A stretch of 64,000 nucleotides of DNA, from NCBI GenBank assembly GCA_027972325.1, contig JAPMOS010000006.1:291001-355000 (forward strand). The letters are read 5' to 3'. Made by a program: the position numbers and the translations under genes. This DNA comes from Paratrimastix pyriformis (taxonomy: Eukaryota; Preaxostyla; Paratrimastigidae). Numbering within the stretch: position 1 is the stretch's first letter; each line of letters starts with the position of its first letter. The notes under the pieces are model-generated. The model was given only the letters and a program-made list of their open reading frames with translations. It did not search any database and was not told the origin of the DNA. Shown in pieces: positions 53,331 to 62,598 of this stretch.

Positions 53331-55368
53331 TTAGGCCGTGCCGTCCATCAACCCCAAAAGGTCGTCGCCGTCCTCGGTGCCGACTGGCTTCTCGGCAGCG
53401 GCCGCAGGGGCCGGGGCGGGAGCGGCCGCGGGCTTTTTTGGGGCATCTGGGGAAGGGGGGCATGAGCCAGCGAGAGAGAGAGAGGCGGGCACGGACCCCA
53501 GTCGAGGAGGGCCGACAGGGGTCTCCTTTGCGTCTTGGCGTCGATGGTCACCACGTTGGCTCTGGGGGGGGGGGGGGGCGTCGAGAAAACGCTACAGCAA
53601 GCCGAATGCCCCCCCCATTCGACCACATCCCGACCACATCCGGGGAATGCAGCACAGACGGGCGTTCGGCAGGCTTGCCGGGCAGGCCAGGGCGGACGGG
53701 GGCCGTCGCGGGCCCGTCGAGGGAGTCGGGGAAGATGTTGAGAGGCAGCGGCTTGTCGATGTGGGTCGTGCCGAGCAGCGAGGCCAACTGGCTGAACTCC
53801 GACACGGCCGACCGGGCAGGGGCCGTCGTGGGCCGGGCGGCCGGGGCCGTCGCAAGGGTCTGCACGCCAACCGGAGATGGCGGCCGGAGGCGAGCGATGA
53901 GAAGGCCGCCTCGACGACAGGTCCCGGGGGACATTCACGCACCGCCAACAATGCCACTCATTGGGAAGTGACCGACCACGGGAGACTTGGGGAAGGGCGT
54001 CAGGGATGCCGAGGCCGCAGTCGGCGCGGGCGCCGAGGGGGTGGCCGCAGCGGGAGCGGGAGCAGAGTGGGAGGACTTGGAAGGGGGGAGGATGGGGGGC
54101 GCCACGTGTGTCGAAGGGGCCCCAGGGGTGCTGTGGGTCGCCGTAGCGTAGCTGCAGATGGGGAAACAAAACGGATGGATTCCGGTCCTCTCCCCATGCC
54201 CCCCGCACGTCATCCTCTCCCCGGGAACGAAGGGTGGTGGGGCAGACATATTGGAGCCGCACGTGACCAAAGCCGCAGCGGCAGCCGGATCCGCGGGCGT
54301 TGGCCGGACCTGGCGGGCCGGAGGGGGCAGGCTGATGGTCGTGGTGCGGGTCACCTGGCCGGCGTCGTCGAAGTACCTAGCCGCCGAACGCAGCGGTAAG
54401 GGATGGATCCCACTGTGTCACGCAGCGCAACGGACCGGACGGTGCCCAGGGGCTGGGCGCAGTGGCTCATGTTGCATGGGGAGGCCAGCACCAAAGTGCC
54501 ATCGGAGTTCTGCGGATGTGCGATACAGGCCACCGCAATGGATCAGTGGTCCCGTTCTCATTGGGTCCCCGCCCACCGCCCACGAACCTGGATGCCCTCC
54601 TGGAGGAACAGAGACACCTTCACCTTCTTGTCCTGCAGGAAGCGCAGCAGCTCCTGCCGGACGAGGTCGTATTCGAGCTTCGTGATCCCGGTGGCCAGCT
54701 AGACACATGGGAGTGCCAGGGAAATGTCACCACAGAGTTGACCCGGGGACGAACAGACCTGCTGGAAGCGGGAGATGCAGGTCTGGACCTGGACCCCGAT
54801 TTCGTCCTCAGGGACGCGCTTCCTCAGCTCGTCGAGGTGGTTCAGTGTGACCCGGGACAAATCTTCGGAATGGCTAATGTTCATAACCTGGTGCTTGAAA
54901 CCCATGCACATAAGGTCGTATAACTGGGGAAGAGGCCGTTGGTTGGCGGAGGTGATGTCACGAGACGGACCCGATCCATCGAGGACTCGTTCAGGCGCAT
55001 AATGGAGGAATGTGCGACTCGCTCAAAGAGCGACCGAACAAGTGGTGGCGAATACATGTCCTGGGGCTTGAAAAGTTCCTCGACAAACTTCGGGCTGCAC
55101 ATGGCCCGGATCACTTCTTGGAGAACTGTGTGGATGACACTGGACGTGAAGTCAAAACGGGATAAAAGGAGTGACCTCGAGATCCTTTTTCCAGAGGAAT
55201 GTTCTGGGCGTGCAGGCTAAACGAAAAAAGGTCAACAAAAAAATAGCAAAAAAGAATCAGCAATGTGGTGAAATGTGGCCTCCCCTCTCTAACGAACCGT
55301 TGTTCCAAAATAAAAACCATCTCGCCTCCCATATTGAGGACGAGGAAGGGCATGGCGTATGAAGCCAT
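53331..55368 (-). CDS. OSCP1: OSCP1-family protein (multi-exon)
   Basis: Homologue of organic solute carrier partner 1, a cytoplasmic protein of uncertain mechanism conserved in many eukaryotes. The start MASYAMPFLVLNMGGEMVFI matches the human LPLLFLNLGGEMLYI block. Then EQRLHAQNIPLEK (human QRLRAQNIPGDK), KFVEELFKPQDMYSPP, ERVAHSSIMRLNESSMDRLY, DLMCMGFKHQVMN, LVRQELLRFLQDKKVKVSLF, and GTVRYFDDAGQVTRT. A Pro/Ala-rich linker of about 100 residues differs from the human protein, then come KPLPLNIFPD (human GFRLNLF) and the C-terminus GDDLLGLMDGTA (human GDDLLAMMDEL). Introns between blocks use donors gttcgt, gtcact, gtccgt, gtctgt and gttcgt. The stop is at 53331. OSCP1 is often retained in ciliated lineages, which fits but does not prove a flagellate. 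Confidence 0.94.
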
Positions 55369-55579
55369 CTCGCAGTCAATCGATTGACCTCAAGATCCCT
55401 GTCACACGCCACATGCCGGCACAAGCCGAATTTTTGAGTCCCCAACACGCTGTAAAACGAGGTCCCCCTTTGTAAAAACACGAAGGAAACCTTGGCAGTA
55501 TAGGGCGCTTCTATTTTTACAGTTATTTGCGGGGGTACAGGCTCTATTTCAGCCATCACCCACCGGCCTCTTTGTGGGC

Positions 55580-57300
55580 ATGGCCTCGACATCCCTTTTT
55601 TCCCCGCTTCTGTCAGGGGCAGCTGCCATTCCCGTCCTTCCTCTGAATGTGACCCTCGAGCCCATTGTCATTGTCCCAGGCCTTTCGGGATCGTCACTCG
55701 AATGCCGTTTGAACAAGACCGTGCATTCGCCGGTCAGTTTTTTTCTGAAAACACACCAACATCGCTCTCATCCGCCATCCATCTCTCTCAATCCCCCACC
55801 GTAGCACTTTTTCTGTCCGAAAAAAAGCTCATCTTTCAAGACCCTCTGGCTCTCTCTCGTCTCCCTCCTCCCCGGGACTGCCCTCGATTGTATACTGGAA
55901 AATATGGATGTTCGCTACGACCCATCTTCGAACACGTACCGTTCCACCCCAGGAGGTCAGTCGCCGTGTTCCCCCTTCGAGGCGATGGGGGCCCGTTTTT
56001 TCTTCAGTTGAAGTGCGGCCCCGAGTGACCGAGTTCGGTCTGGATGGCGTCTCCTGGATCGACCCCCAATTCCGGACGGTCTGTTCGGCCCTTTTTCGCC
56101 GTTCGGTCTGGTTTTCATCTGCCGCCAGGTTTCTCGCTACCTTGGCACATTCATCTCTTTCTTGACACGGGCCGGCTACCGGCCAGGGGAAACGCTCTTC
56201 GCCCACCCTTATGATTGGAGTCGGTCTCGCCGCACGCCAAAGAACAATCAGGCCACCGCCGATTTTCTCGATAGGACTGGCAGCACCTGATCAAGTGGCC
56301 ACCAATGGCCAATACGAGGCGCTCCGCCAGGTTGTGGAGATGGCCTTCAGGGCCTCGGGCAATCGGCCCGTGCACCTTTTGGCGCACTCTCTCGGGGCCC
56401 CGTACACGCAACGCTTCCTGGCCACGTTCGTCTCACCGGAGTGGAAGCAGAAACACGTGCGGACCTTTATTTCGCTGGCTGGGACGTATGGCGGCTCCAC
56501 CTTGGCGTTGCTCTATCAGCTCGTGGGCTTCTCTTTCCATGGCATCCCGGTGTCCCGACGGAGCATCCGGCGCCTCGTCATGGAGCTCGGATCGCTGACT
56601 TGGATGGCACCCGCTCCGCAGTATTTTCAGCAACACCCCATCATGGTGACGCCGACAAAAGCCTACACCTCCCAGATGTACCCGGAGCTTTTTCAAGTCT
56701 GCCCCCCGCTGTTGAAACGCCCCCCTTTGTTCACGGCCTCTTCAAGGATTTTCACATGCCGGTCACGGCAGCCCTCTACCGGCAACTCAGCTCCTACGTT
56801 GGGTTGAACGAGCCTCCCGGGGTCGAGACGCATGCCTTCTATTCTCTGGACGTCCCCACACCCTATTCCTACATCATGGAGGGAGCCCACGCCCATGACG
56901 ACCCGAGGAAGCACGCCTCCAACCATCGGAGCATCCTCCCTCTCGTCTCAGCAACTGAGCCCGGAGACACCGAGGGTCTCGACCCGAGTGAACACCTTGG
57001 CAAAGTGAAGGTACTGCTGCCCCAAACCGCCAAAGGCACTGGATTTCGACCCTATCGATGGGACTGGGGCGACGGGGTAGCGACCAAGGCTTCTCTGTTG
57101 GCCTTTCAAAAATGGAAGCGACAGGTCCGCCCGTCTCCTCGACCGAGGAGCATCACTCACCCTCACTCACTCACCACCGACAGGACCAGCCAATCGTTGG
57201 ACACTCAGTGAAGCGGTCGGAACACGTCGCCATCATTTTGATGCCCACAATCTGGCAAGACATCCTCGGGATCACAACCTCCTCAACGCCTCCGAATTGA
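55580..57300 (+). CDS. LCAT/PLA2G15-type lipase-acyltransferase (seven exons)
   Basis: Alpha/beta-hydrolase of the lecithin:cholesterol acyltransferase, lysosomal phospholipase A2 and PDAT group. Exons are 55580-55732, 55805-55955, 56008-56078, 56129-56219, 56275-56696, 56747-57124 and 57184-57300; phases agree and give 460 aa. The N-terminus is hydrophobic and probably a signal peptide. The oxyanion region is PIVIVPGLSGSSLECRLNK. LLPGTALDCILENMDVRYD matches the human LLPVIIDCWIDNIRLVY block. The join PYDW|RLAAPDQ across an intron is typical. The nucleophile Ser is in LLAHSLGAPY (AHSLG in place of GHSLG, as in the family), the Asp in WDWGDGVATK and the His in KRSEHVAII, so the triad is complete. 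Substrate and whether it hydrolyses or transacylates cannot be told. Confidence 0.93.
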
Positions 57301-57923
57301 CCTCGCGGTGCGCATCGCCGTCTGCGGTCTTCATCAGCGCAGCCCCACACATCCCGGCACCGGCTCCGGCGGCGGCCCCCGAGTCAAGGCGACCTGTCAT
57401 CCCGCCACGTGAAAAGAGAGCAAAAGCTGATGCCCTGGCCCGAGAGGCCTTGCCTTTTCAGTAAACTTCTTTGCTTTTTGGGAAATGTTCGACGCTGCCT
57501 TCGAGGCCGCAGCAGCCCTGACAGAATGCGGGCCCCACTCTTTGCCCACAAACAAAAAAACAAGGACATGATTGACGTGATCCCAAAAAAAGGGCAGAGC
57601 GAAGGTGTTGAGCACTTTCAAAAGAAATAAACGAAAGTTACCCTGCCTTGACAGCGAGGCACGGGGCCGCCACGCTCAACGGTGGGGGCGAAGGACAGTC
57701 TCTGCAGAAGAGGGGAGGGGAGGGGGGGAGTCAAAAAAAGGGCAGAGCGAAGGGGATTGGGGTGACGCCATGGGCCGCGGCCGGGGCGCTGTCATCGGCT
57801 GGCAGCACGTCATCCAGGAGCAGTAGCACCACCCGCCCCCATCCGCCGCCGTCCTGACGCCCTCCCCGCCCTCGCCGCCGGTCCTTCCATCGCCATCCCG
57901 CCCCCACCCGGCGGCCCGGCTTC
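57301..57923. other. Intergenic region between two convergent genes, with a short direct repeat
   Basis: About 620 bp. The sequence AAAAAAAGGGCAGAGCGAAG occurs at about 57586 and again at about 57735. No gene or structured RNA is supported; a short open frame at 57380-57620 lacks homology. Confidence 0.5.
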
Positions 57924-58271
57924 TCAGCGCAGCGGAACGGTCCATCGCACCTCCTGGCCATTGGAGAGTGTCAAAAAGAGGGACTCGAAGGCCTCAAGTG
58001 CGACATCGGCTGGCGGGTTGACCTTCACTACAGCAGGAGGGGATCAAACCCGACCCGATTTTGTCTTGTCGCACAGACCAAGAATGGTATCGTCCGCTCC
58101 GGCCACTGTTCTCGCCCAAGCCGGGGAGGCTTGTGTCGCATCGACGACTTTGTTTTCATTCTCGAAGATCACGTGCAGGCAAACCGCCGGATGATGGGGG
58201 ACCCCAGGGATTCGAACGGTGAACGAGAATTCGCCATGTTGGATGGCGGGAGCACGATCGGGGGCCTCCAC
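57924..58271 (-). CDS. Unknown 106-aa protein (two exons, 27-nt intron)
   Basis: No family recognised. Exon 1 is 58271-58055 and exon 2 is 58027-57924, with a 27-nt intron of form gtcggg...ctgtag. Unspliced, the frame stops within the intron; spliced, it runs on in phase. The protein reads HGEFSFTVRIPGVPHHPAVC, LHVIFENENKVVDATQ, ARTVAGADDTILGLCDKTKS then VKVNPPADVALEAFESLFLT and LSNGQEVRWTVPLR. The alternating hydrophobic pattern suggests a small beta-rich fold ending in a helix and strand. There is no signal peptide. It converges on the lipase gene and lies downstream of the FBXL gene on the same strand. A proteasome-assembly-chaperone-like fold was considered but not supported by motifs. 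Confidence 0.65.
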
Positions 58272-58337
58272 TAATGATGGGATGATGGAGGTGCGTGTAC
58301 TCGAATGGTGAAGGTGGGCGGAAGGGGCGGAGAGAGA

Positions 58338-58375
58338 GGGGGCGGAGAGGGGGGGGGGGGGGGGGGGGGGCGGAG

Positions 58376-58404
<29 letters not shown>
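58338..58404. repeat. Two long poly-G runs separated by GGAGAGA
   Basis: G runs of about 22 and about 24, C-rich on the minus strand, between the stop of the FBXL gene and the start of the 106-aa gene. Probably 3' UTR or promoter. Confidence 0.85.
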
Positions 58405-58406
<2 letters not shown>

Positions 58407-58427
58407 AGGGGGAGGGAGGGGGGAGGG

Positions 58428-59687
58428 TCAAGGAGCAGCAAAACGGCTGATGCTCCACCGCTGCAGACCCTGGACGTTGGGGCAATCGCCGACATCAAGC
58501 TCCCTGAGATGGCGGCACTTGGCCAGCAGGGTGGACATACCCCGGTTGGTGATGGCCGTCCCGCCCATGTCCAGCACCACCAGCTGGGCGCACCCGCCGG
58601 CCAGGGTTGCCACGGCATCGTCGGAGCCGACCATGTCGCAGCCGCTGAGGGAGAGCTCTTCCAGCCGGGGGCAGCCGGCCCCCAGGGTGGCCAGGGTCTC
58701 GTCGCCGATCATGAAGCAGCTCGCCAGGCGCAGCACCCGCAGCCCCGGGCACTGACGCACCAGGGCGGCGACGCCCTCGTCGTTGATGTCAATGGCGTAG
58801 GTCAAGTCGAGCGAGGCCAGCCCCGGGCAGTGCGCCCCCAAGGCCTCGATGCCCGTGTTGCCCACCAGGCGGCACCCCCGCAGGTTGAGGGTGTGCAGGG
58901 CGGGGCAGCGCTGGGCCGCCTCGGCCACCAGGTCGTCATCGACCACGTCGAAGCAGTCGCGCAGGTTGAGCGACTCCAACCGCGGGCACCCGCGCACGAG
59001 GTCCCTCAGGCCGGCCGCCGTGACGGGGCACTGGCGCACGTTCAGGGCCACCAGGTCTCGGCAGTGGGCCCCAAGGGCCCCAAGGGCCCCATCGTGGATG
59101 CGCTTCTTGTCGGAGGTCAGGTTGAGGCTCTCCAAGTGGGGGCACCGCTGGGACAGGGTGGCAACCCCCGCGTCGTTGATGGGGCAGTGCGACATGTTCA
59201 GGTGGCGAAGCGAGGTGGGCATGTGGGCCGCCGAGGGGTCGCCGTAGTTGCTCGAGCGCAGGTTGAGGGTCGTCAACCCCGGGAAGAGCGACAGGGCGGG
59301 GGCCCCGGCATCGGTGAGCTTGTAGCACGAGTGCAAGATCAGGGTAGAGATCAAGGGACACCCGGAGGCCAATTGCTGGAGGTCCTCGTTGGTCAGCCGA
59401 GTGTGCCGGAGATTGAGGGTCCGAAGGCTGTTCCGGCAGGCGGCCTCGTGGGCGAGAAACTGAAACGCTGTTGATGTCAGGCCCATACAATCGTGCAGGG
59501 TGAGTTGTTCGAGGTGGGGGCACTGGCCCACAAGATTGCAAAAAATGTCATCGGTCAAGCGAGTTGCGACCGAGGTCAAGTCCAAGTGCAAGAGCGAAGA
59601 AAAAACTTGGGCTCGGGTTGCCCTCGAAACAGCACGGACGGCGAGCACGGACCGTACGTCAGACAGGAACCGGAAGCAAAATTGCAT
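58428..59687 (-). CDS. FBXL-type F-box/cysteine-containing LRR protein (single exon)
   Basis: A 419-aa protein, probably the substrate receptor of an SCF ubiquitin ligase. The start is the ATG at 59687 (MQFCFRFLSDVRSVLAVRAV), where the leading residues look like the second half of an F-box; the longer frame upstream begins with a non-ATG codon. Twelve or more leucine-rich repeats of the cysteine-containing AMN1/FBXL2 type follow: CPHLEQLTLHDCMGLT, CPRLESLNLRDCFDVVDDD, CPALHTLNLRGCRLVGNTG, CPGLRVLRLASCFMIGDE, CPRLEELSLSGCDMVG. No intron is needed across 1.26 kb, unlike its neighbours. It is divergent from the next F-box gene with 118 bp between starts. The substrate is unknown. Confidence 0.88.
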   Translation of the reverse strand: MQFCFRFLSDVRSVLAVRAVSRATRAQVFSSLLHLDLTSVATRLTDDIFCNLVGQCPHLEQLTLHDCMGLTSTAFQFLAHEAACRNSLRTLNLRHTRLTNEDLQQLASGCPLISTLILHSCYKLTDAGAPALSLFPGLTTLNLRSSNYGDPSAAHMPTSLRHLNMSHCPINDAGVATLSQRCPHLESLNLTSDKKRIHDGALGALGAHCRDLVALNVRQCPVTAAGLRDLVRGCPRLESLNLRDCFDVVDDDLVAEAAQRCPALHTLNLRGCRLVGNTGIEALGAHCPGLASLDLTYAIDINDEGVAALVRQCPGLRVLRLASCFMIGDETLATLGAGCPRLEELSLSGCDMVGSDDAVATLAGGCAQLVVLDMGGTAITNRGMSTLLAKCRHLRELDVGDCPNVQGLQRWSISRFAAP

Positions 59688-59805
59688 GAAATTTTGTGTC
59701 TCTGACCGCACAGGAACTTCACACAAACGCGGAGTTTGAATTCGATGGTCTGTGGTGTGGTTCCTCCCCGCATTTCATTCGGATTGCTCCTAGGGGAAAA
59801 AAAAG

Positions 59806-61549
59806 ATGACAGAAAAAAACAGCCCACCTCCCGACCAAAACTTCCTACAGCGCCTTCCCCCCGAGCTTCTTATGGCGATCATCGAGGCCTCGCGGTGTTC
59901 TGTGCATGCATACATTCAACTTCTGAGCCTATCACATGCTATCCGAGATGCTGTCCGTGGAAAACCGCAGGAGCTGTCCTTTGTTCCAGCTGAAGATAAC
60001 ACCGCCGAAGACACGGAAGATGACCTGCCCCCACCCACGGCCACTGCTCTGGCGGCCATCGTGGGTCCTTGCAAGCGTCTCGAGAAGCTCGTCCTGCCGA
60101 GCCGAGATCCTATCTACGAGTGTGGCCGGACCGAGGCCGACTGCGCCCCGTGGGTCGACCAGGCCTTCGCGGGCCACACGGCCCTGGCCGTGCTGCACAT
60201 CCACGAGGGGCGCCCCCTGATGCCCGTCATGGTCCGGATCCTCGGCCATTTGCCGGGGCTTGAGGAATTCCTCCTGGATGCCGACGAGGGCATGGGTCTG
60301 ACGAACCCGATCCTGGCGGCCCTGGGGCGGTGCTGCCCCCGGCTGCGGGCGCTCAACCTGCGCGGCCAGGGCACCGCGGCCTTGGACTTCTCCCTGTTGG
60401 GCCCTCTGGCGGGCACCCTCAAGCGACTGGCCGTCCCGGCGCTGCCCCTCTCGGCCAGCCTGCGGGCCTTTGTGGGCGCCCTGGCCCTGGAGCGGCTCGA
60501 GGTGGCCACCCTATGGCCCGGGCTGGCCCAGGCGGCCCAGCTGGGCGCCAGCCTGACCAGCCTGACCGCCCGCGGGACCAAGGGCCTCCAGCCCTCGGTA
60601 GTCGGCGCGTTGTCCTTCAGCCGGCTGGAGCACCTGGATCTGCTCGATACCAGCTTCCACCACGCGCTCACCGAGCCCGTGGTCACCCGCATGCTGGCCG
60701 ACAGCGCGGCCACCCTGCGGTCCGTCTCGATGGATCGGGTCATCCTCAACGCCGACGGGGGCCGGGCCCTCTTCGCGGCCTTGGCCAGCCTGCCCCGGCT
60801 GGTCTCCCTGGACCTGGACGCCATCCAGGCCGCCGCCCCCGACCTGGGGCTGCTGGGCGCGGACCTCCTGAACCGGTTGGAGCGCCTCACGCTCTCCTCG
60901 GCTCGGGCGCTGGCCTCCATCTCCCCCTCGTTCGCCGGGGCCCACCTGCGCCTGCTGCGGCTCTCCTTCCGGATGAACGTGCTGGCCCGCAGCCTGACCA
61001 TCCACTGCCCGGCCCTGGAGGAGCTCTCCCTGCCCCGGTGCCGCAGCTTCCCCGGCTACGAGGCCCGGCTGCACTGCCCGCGGCTGCGCCGGCTGTCCGG
61101 GATGTCGGGTCAGAGCCTGGACGGGTCGGACCCCATGCCCGAGCTGCGCGCCCTGGACGGGGAGGTTGCCCCGAAGGGCAGCGACGAGCCCGCCTGGCTG
61201 CTTCCGCTGCTGTCTGCCTCGCCCCGGCTGCGCCGGCTGTCCGGAGTCTGTGTCTCCCGGCCAGAGACCCTGGCCAAGATCACCGCCATGAGCTCCCTGG
61301 CCGCCATTGGCGGCCTGGTGCTGGTTGTGGGCCGGGGGATCGACGTCACCGGGGGCACCCTCGACCTGCGGCTCCCGCCCCAGCTGCAGTCGCTCTGGGT
61401 CCAGCTGCGGGTCCCCAGGAGTGGCCCCAAGGCCCCAGCCCCAGCCCACCCAGCGGCGAAGAAGAATAAGGAGAAGGAGAAGGCGCCGGTGGACTTGCTC
61501 AAGAACGAGCGGGACGAGTTCGAGGTGAAGGACGTGGAGGAGGATGAGA

Positions 61550-61585
<36 letters not shown>

Positions 61586-62403
61586 CGGACGAGGAGCAGG
61601 GAGAAGACGATGATGATCACGAGGCCGATGATGTGGGGGGGCCCGGGGCAGACGATGAGGGCGAGGAGGACGAGGAGGACGAGGAGGGCGATGATGAGGA
61701 CGATGACGACGACGAGGACAAGGGCAACGACCCGCCGCCCCTCTGCCTGCGGGTGGCGGCCTCGACCCTACGCGAGCTGTCCCTCGAGGGGGGCCGCGCC
61801 CTGGTCTCGCTGGAGGTCGCCTGTCCGTCGCTGTGCATGCTGCGCTTCTTCGGAGCCCCCCGGCTGACCTCGTTCGGCCTCGCGGAGCCCGCGGCCCGGC
61901 TGCGCAAGCTGGAGATCGAGGACACGTGCCCCCTGGGGGGCCAGTGCTTCCTGGGGTTCCTCGAGGGGCACGGGGGCCGGCTGGAGGACATCAGCATCGA
62001 GACGATCTCCCAGTCCTGCATGGAGATGTGGCCCCAGCTGGCCCTGGCCCTGGGCCGCCTGCCCCGGCTCCGCTCGCTGGCGCTCTTCCCCACCCCCTGC
62101 CCCGACATGGTCCTGGCCTCGCCCAGCCTCCGCTCCCTGGCGATGTCCTTGCAGTACGACGGGGACGAGGTCCGGCTGCGCTCGTTGACGCTGGATTGCC
62201 CTTTGCTGGAGGAGCTCATGGCTTCCTTCGACCAGAACCTCGAGCGGTTCCAGTTTGCCGGGCCGGGGCCCTACTTGCGCTCCATCACCTCGGTCGAGGA
62301 CCCTTCATGGGTCGAACGGCTCAAGGAGCAATTCCCCGGGGTCCGGCTGCTCAACGAGGATGAGGAGGAAGTGAACTTCGGGCCCGAAGATGAAGATTTT
62401 TAA
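59806..62403 (+). CDS. F-box/LRR protein with a long acidic insert (single exon, tandem paralogue A)
   Basis: 865 aa in one exon. Residues 13-55 form an F-box-like helix set (FLQRLPPELLMAIIEASRCS, QLLSLSHAIRDAVRGKPQEL). Residues about 90-130 carry the motif YECGRTEADCAPWVDQAFAG shared with the next gene. Many irregular leucine-rich repeats follow (LGRCCPRLRALNLRGQG, LASLPRLVSLDLDAIQ, CPALEELSLPRCRSFPGYEA). Residues about 565-645 are a highly acidic linker of EDEDEDEDE type with runs of Asp, preceded by a Lys-rich stretch (KKNKEKEK). LRRs resume after it. It ends FGPEDEDF. It is probably an SCF adaptor; the acidic insert could bind basic proteins (inference). Extreme GC third-position bias. 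Confidence 0.85.
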
Positions 62404-62598
62404 TGTTTTTTTCGGGAAGATGATGAGTTTGAGAAATATCTTGACTGAGAGGGCAGACTTTGCGGCTTTCGGGAGGGTACAAGGGTGCCTTCTCTTTTGA
62501 TGGTGCACCGGCACATGCCTGCGGTACACCGGTATCGTGGGCATTCCCTTCGGGGGAATAATTACCGCCTTTTTTTTTTCCGGCCATTTTTCACGCTG

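Noticed and set aside
53085-53334. A fifth COPZ exon downstream of the splice-like ctcaggtaat site
   Set aside because: The in-frame TAA directly after SLLR matches the family's natural C-terminus; the downstream frame has no homology.
57405-57630. Small plus-strand gene (about 73 aa) between the lipase and the 106-aa gene
   Set aside because: Composition is Lys/Arg/Gln-rich with no recognisable motif, and it contains one copy of the direct repeat; more likely 3' UTR.
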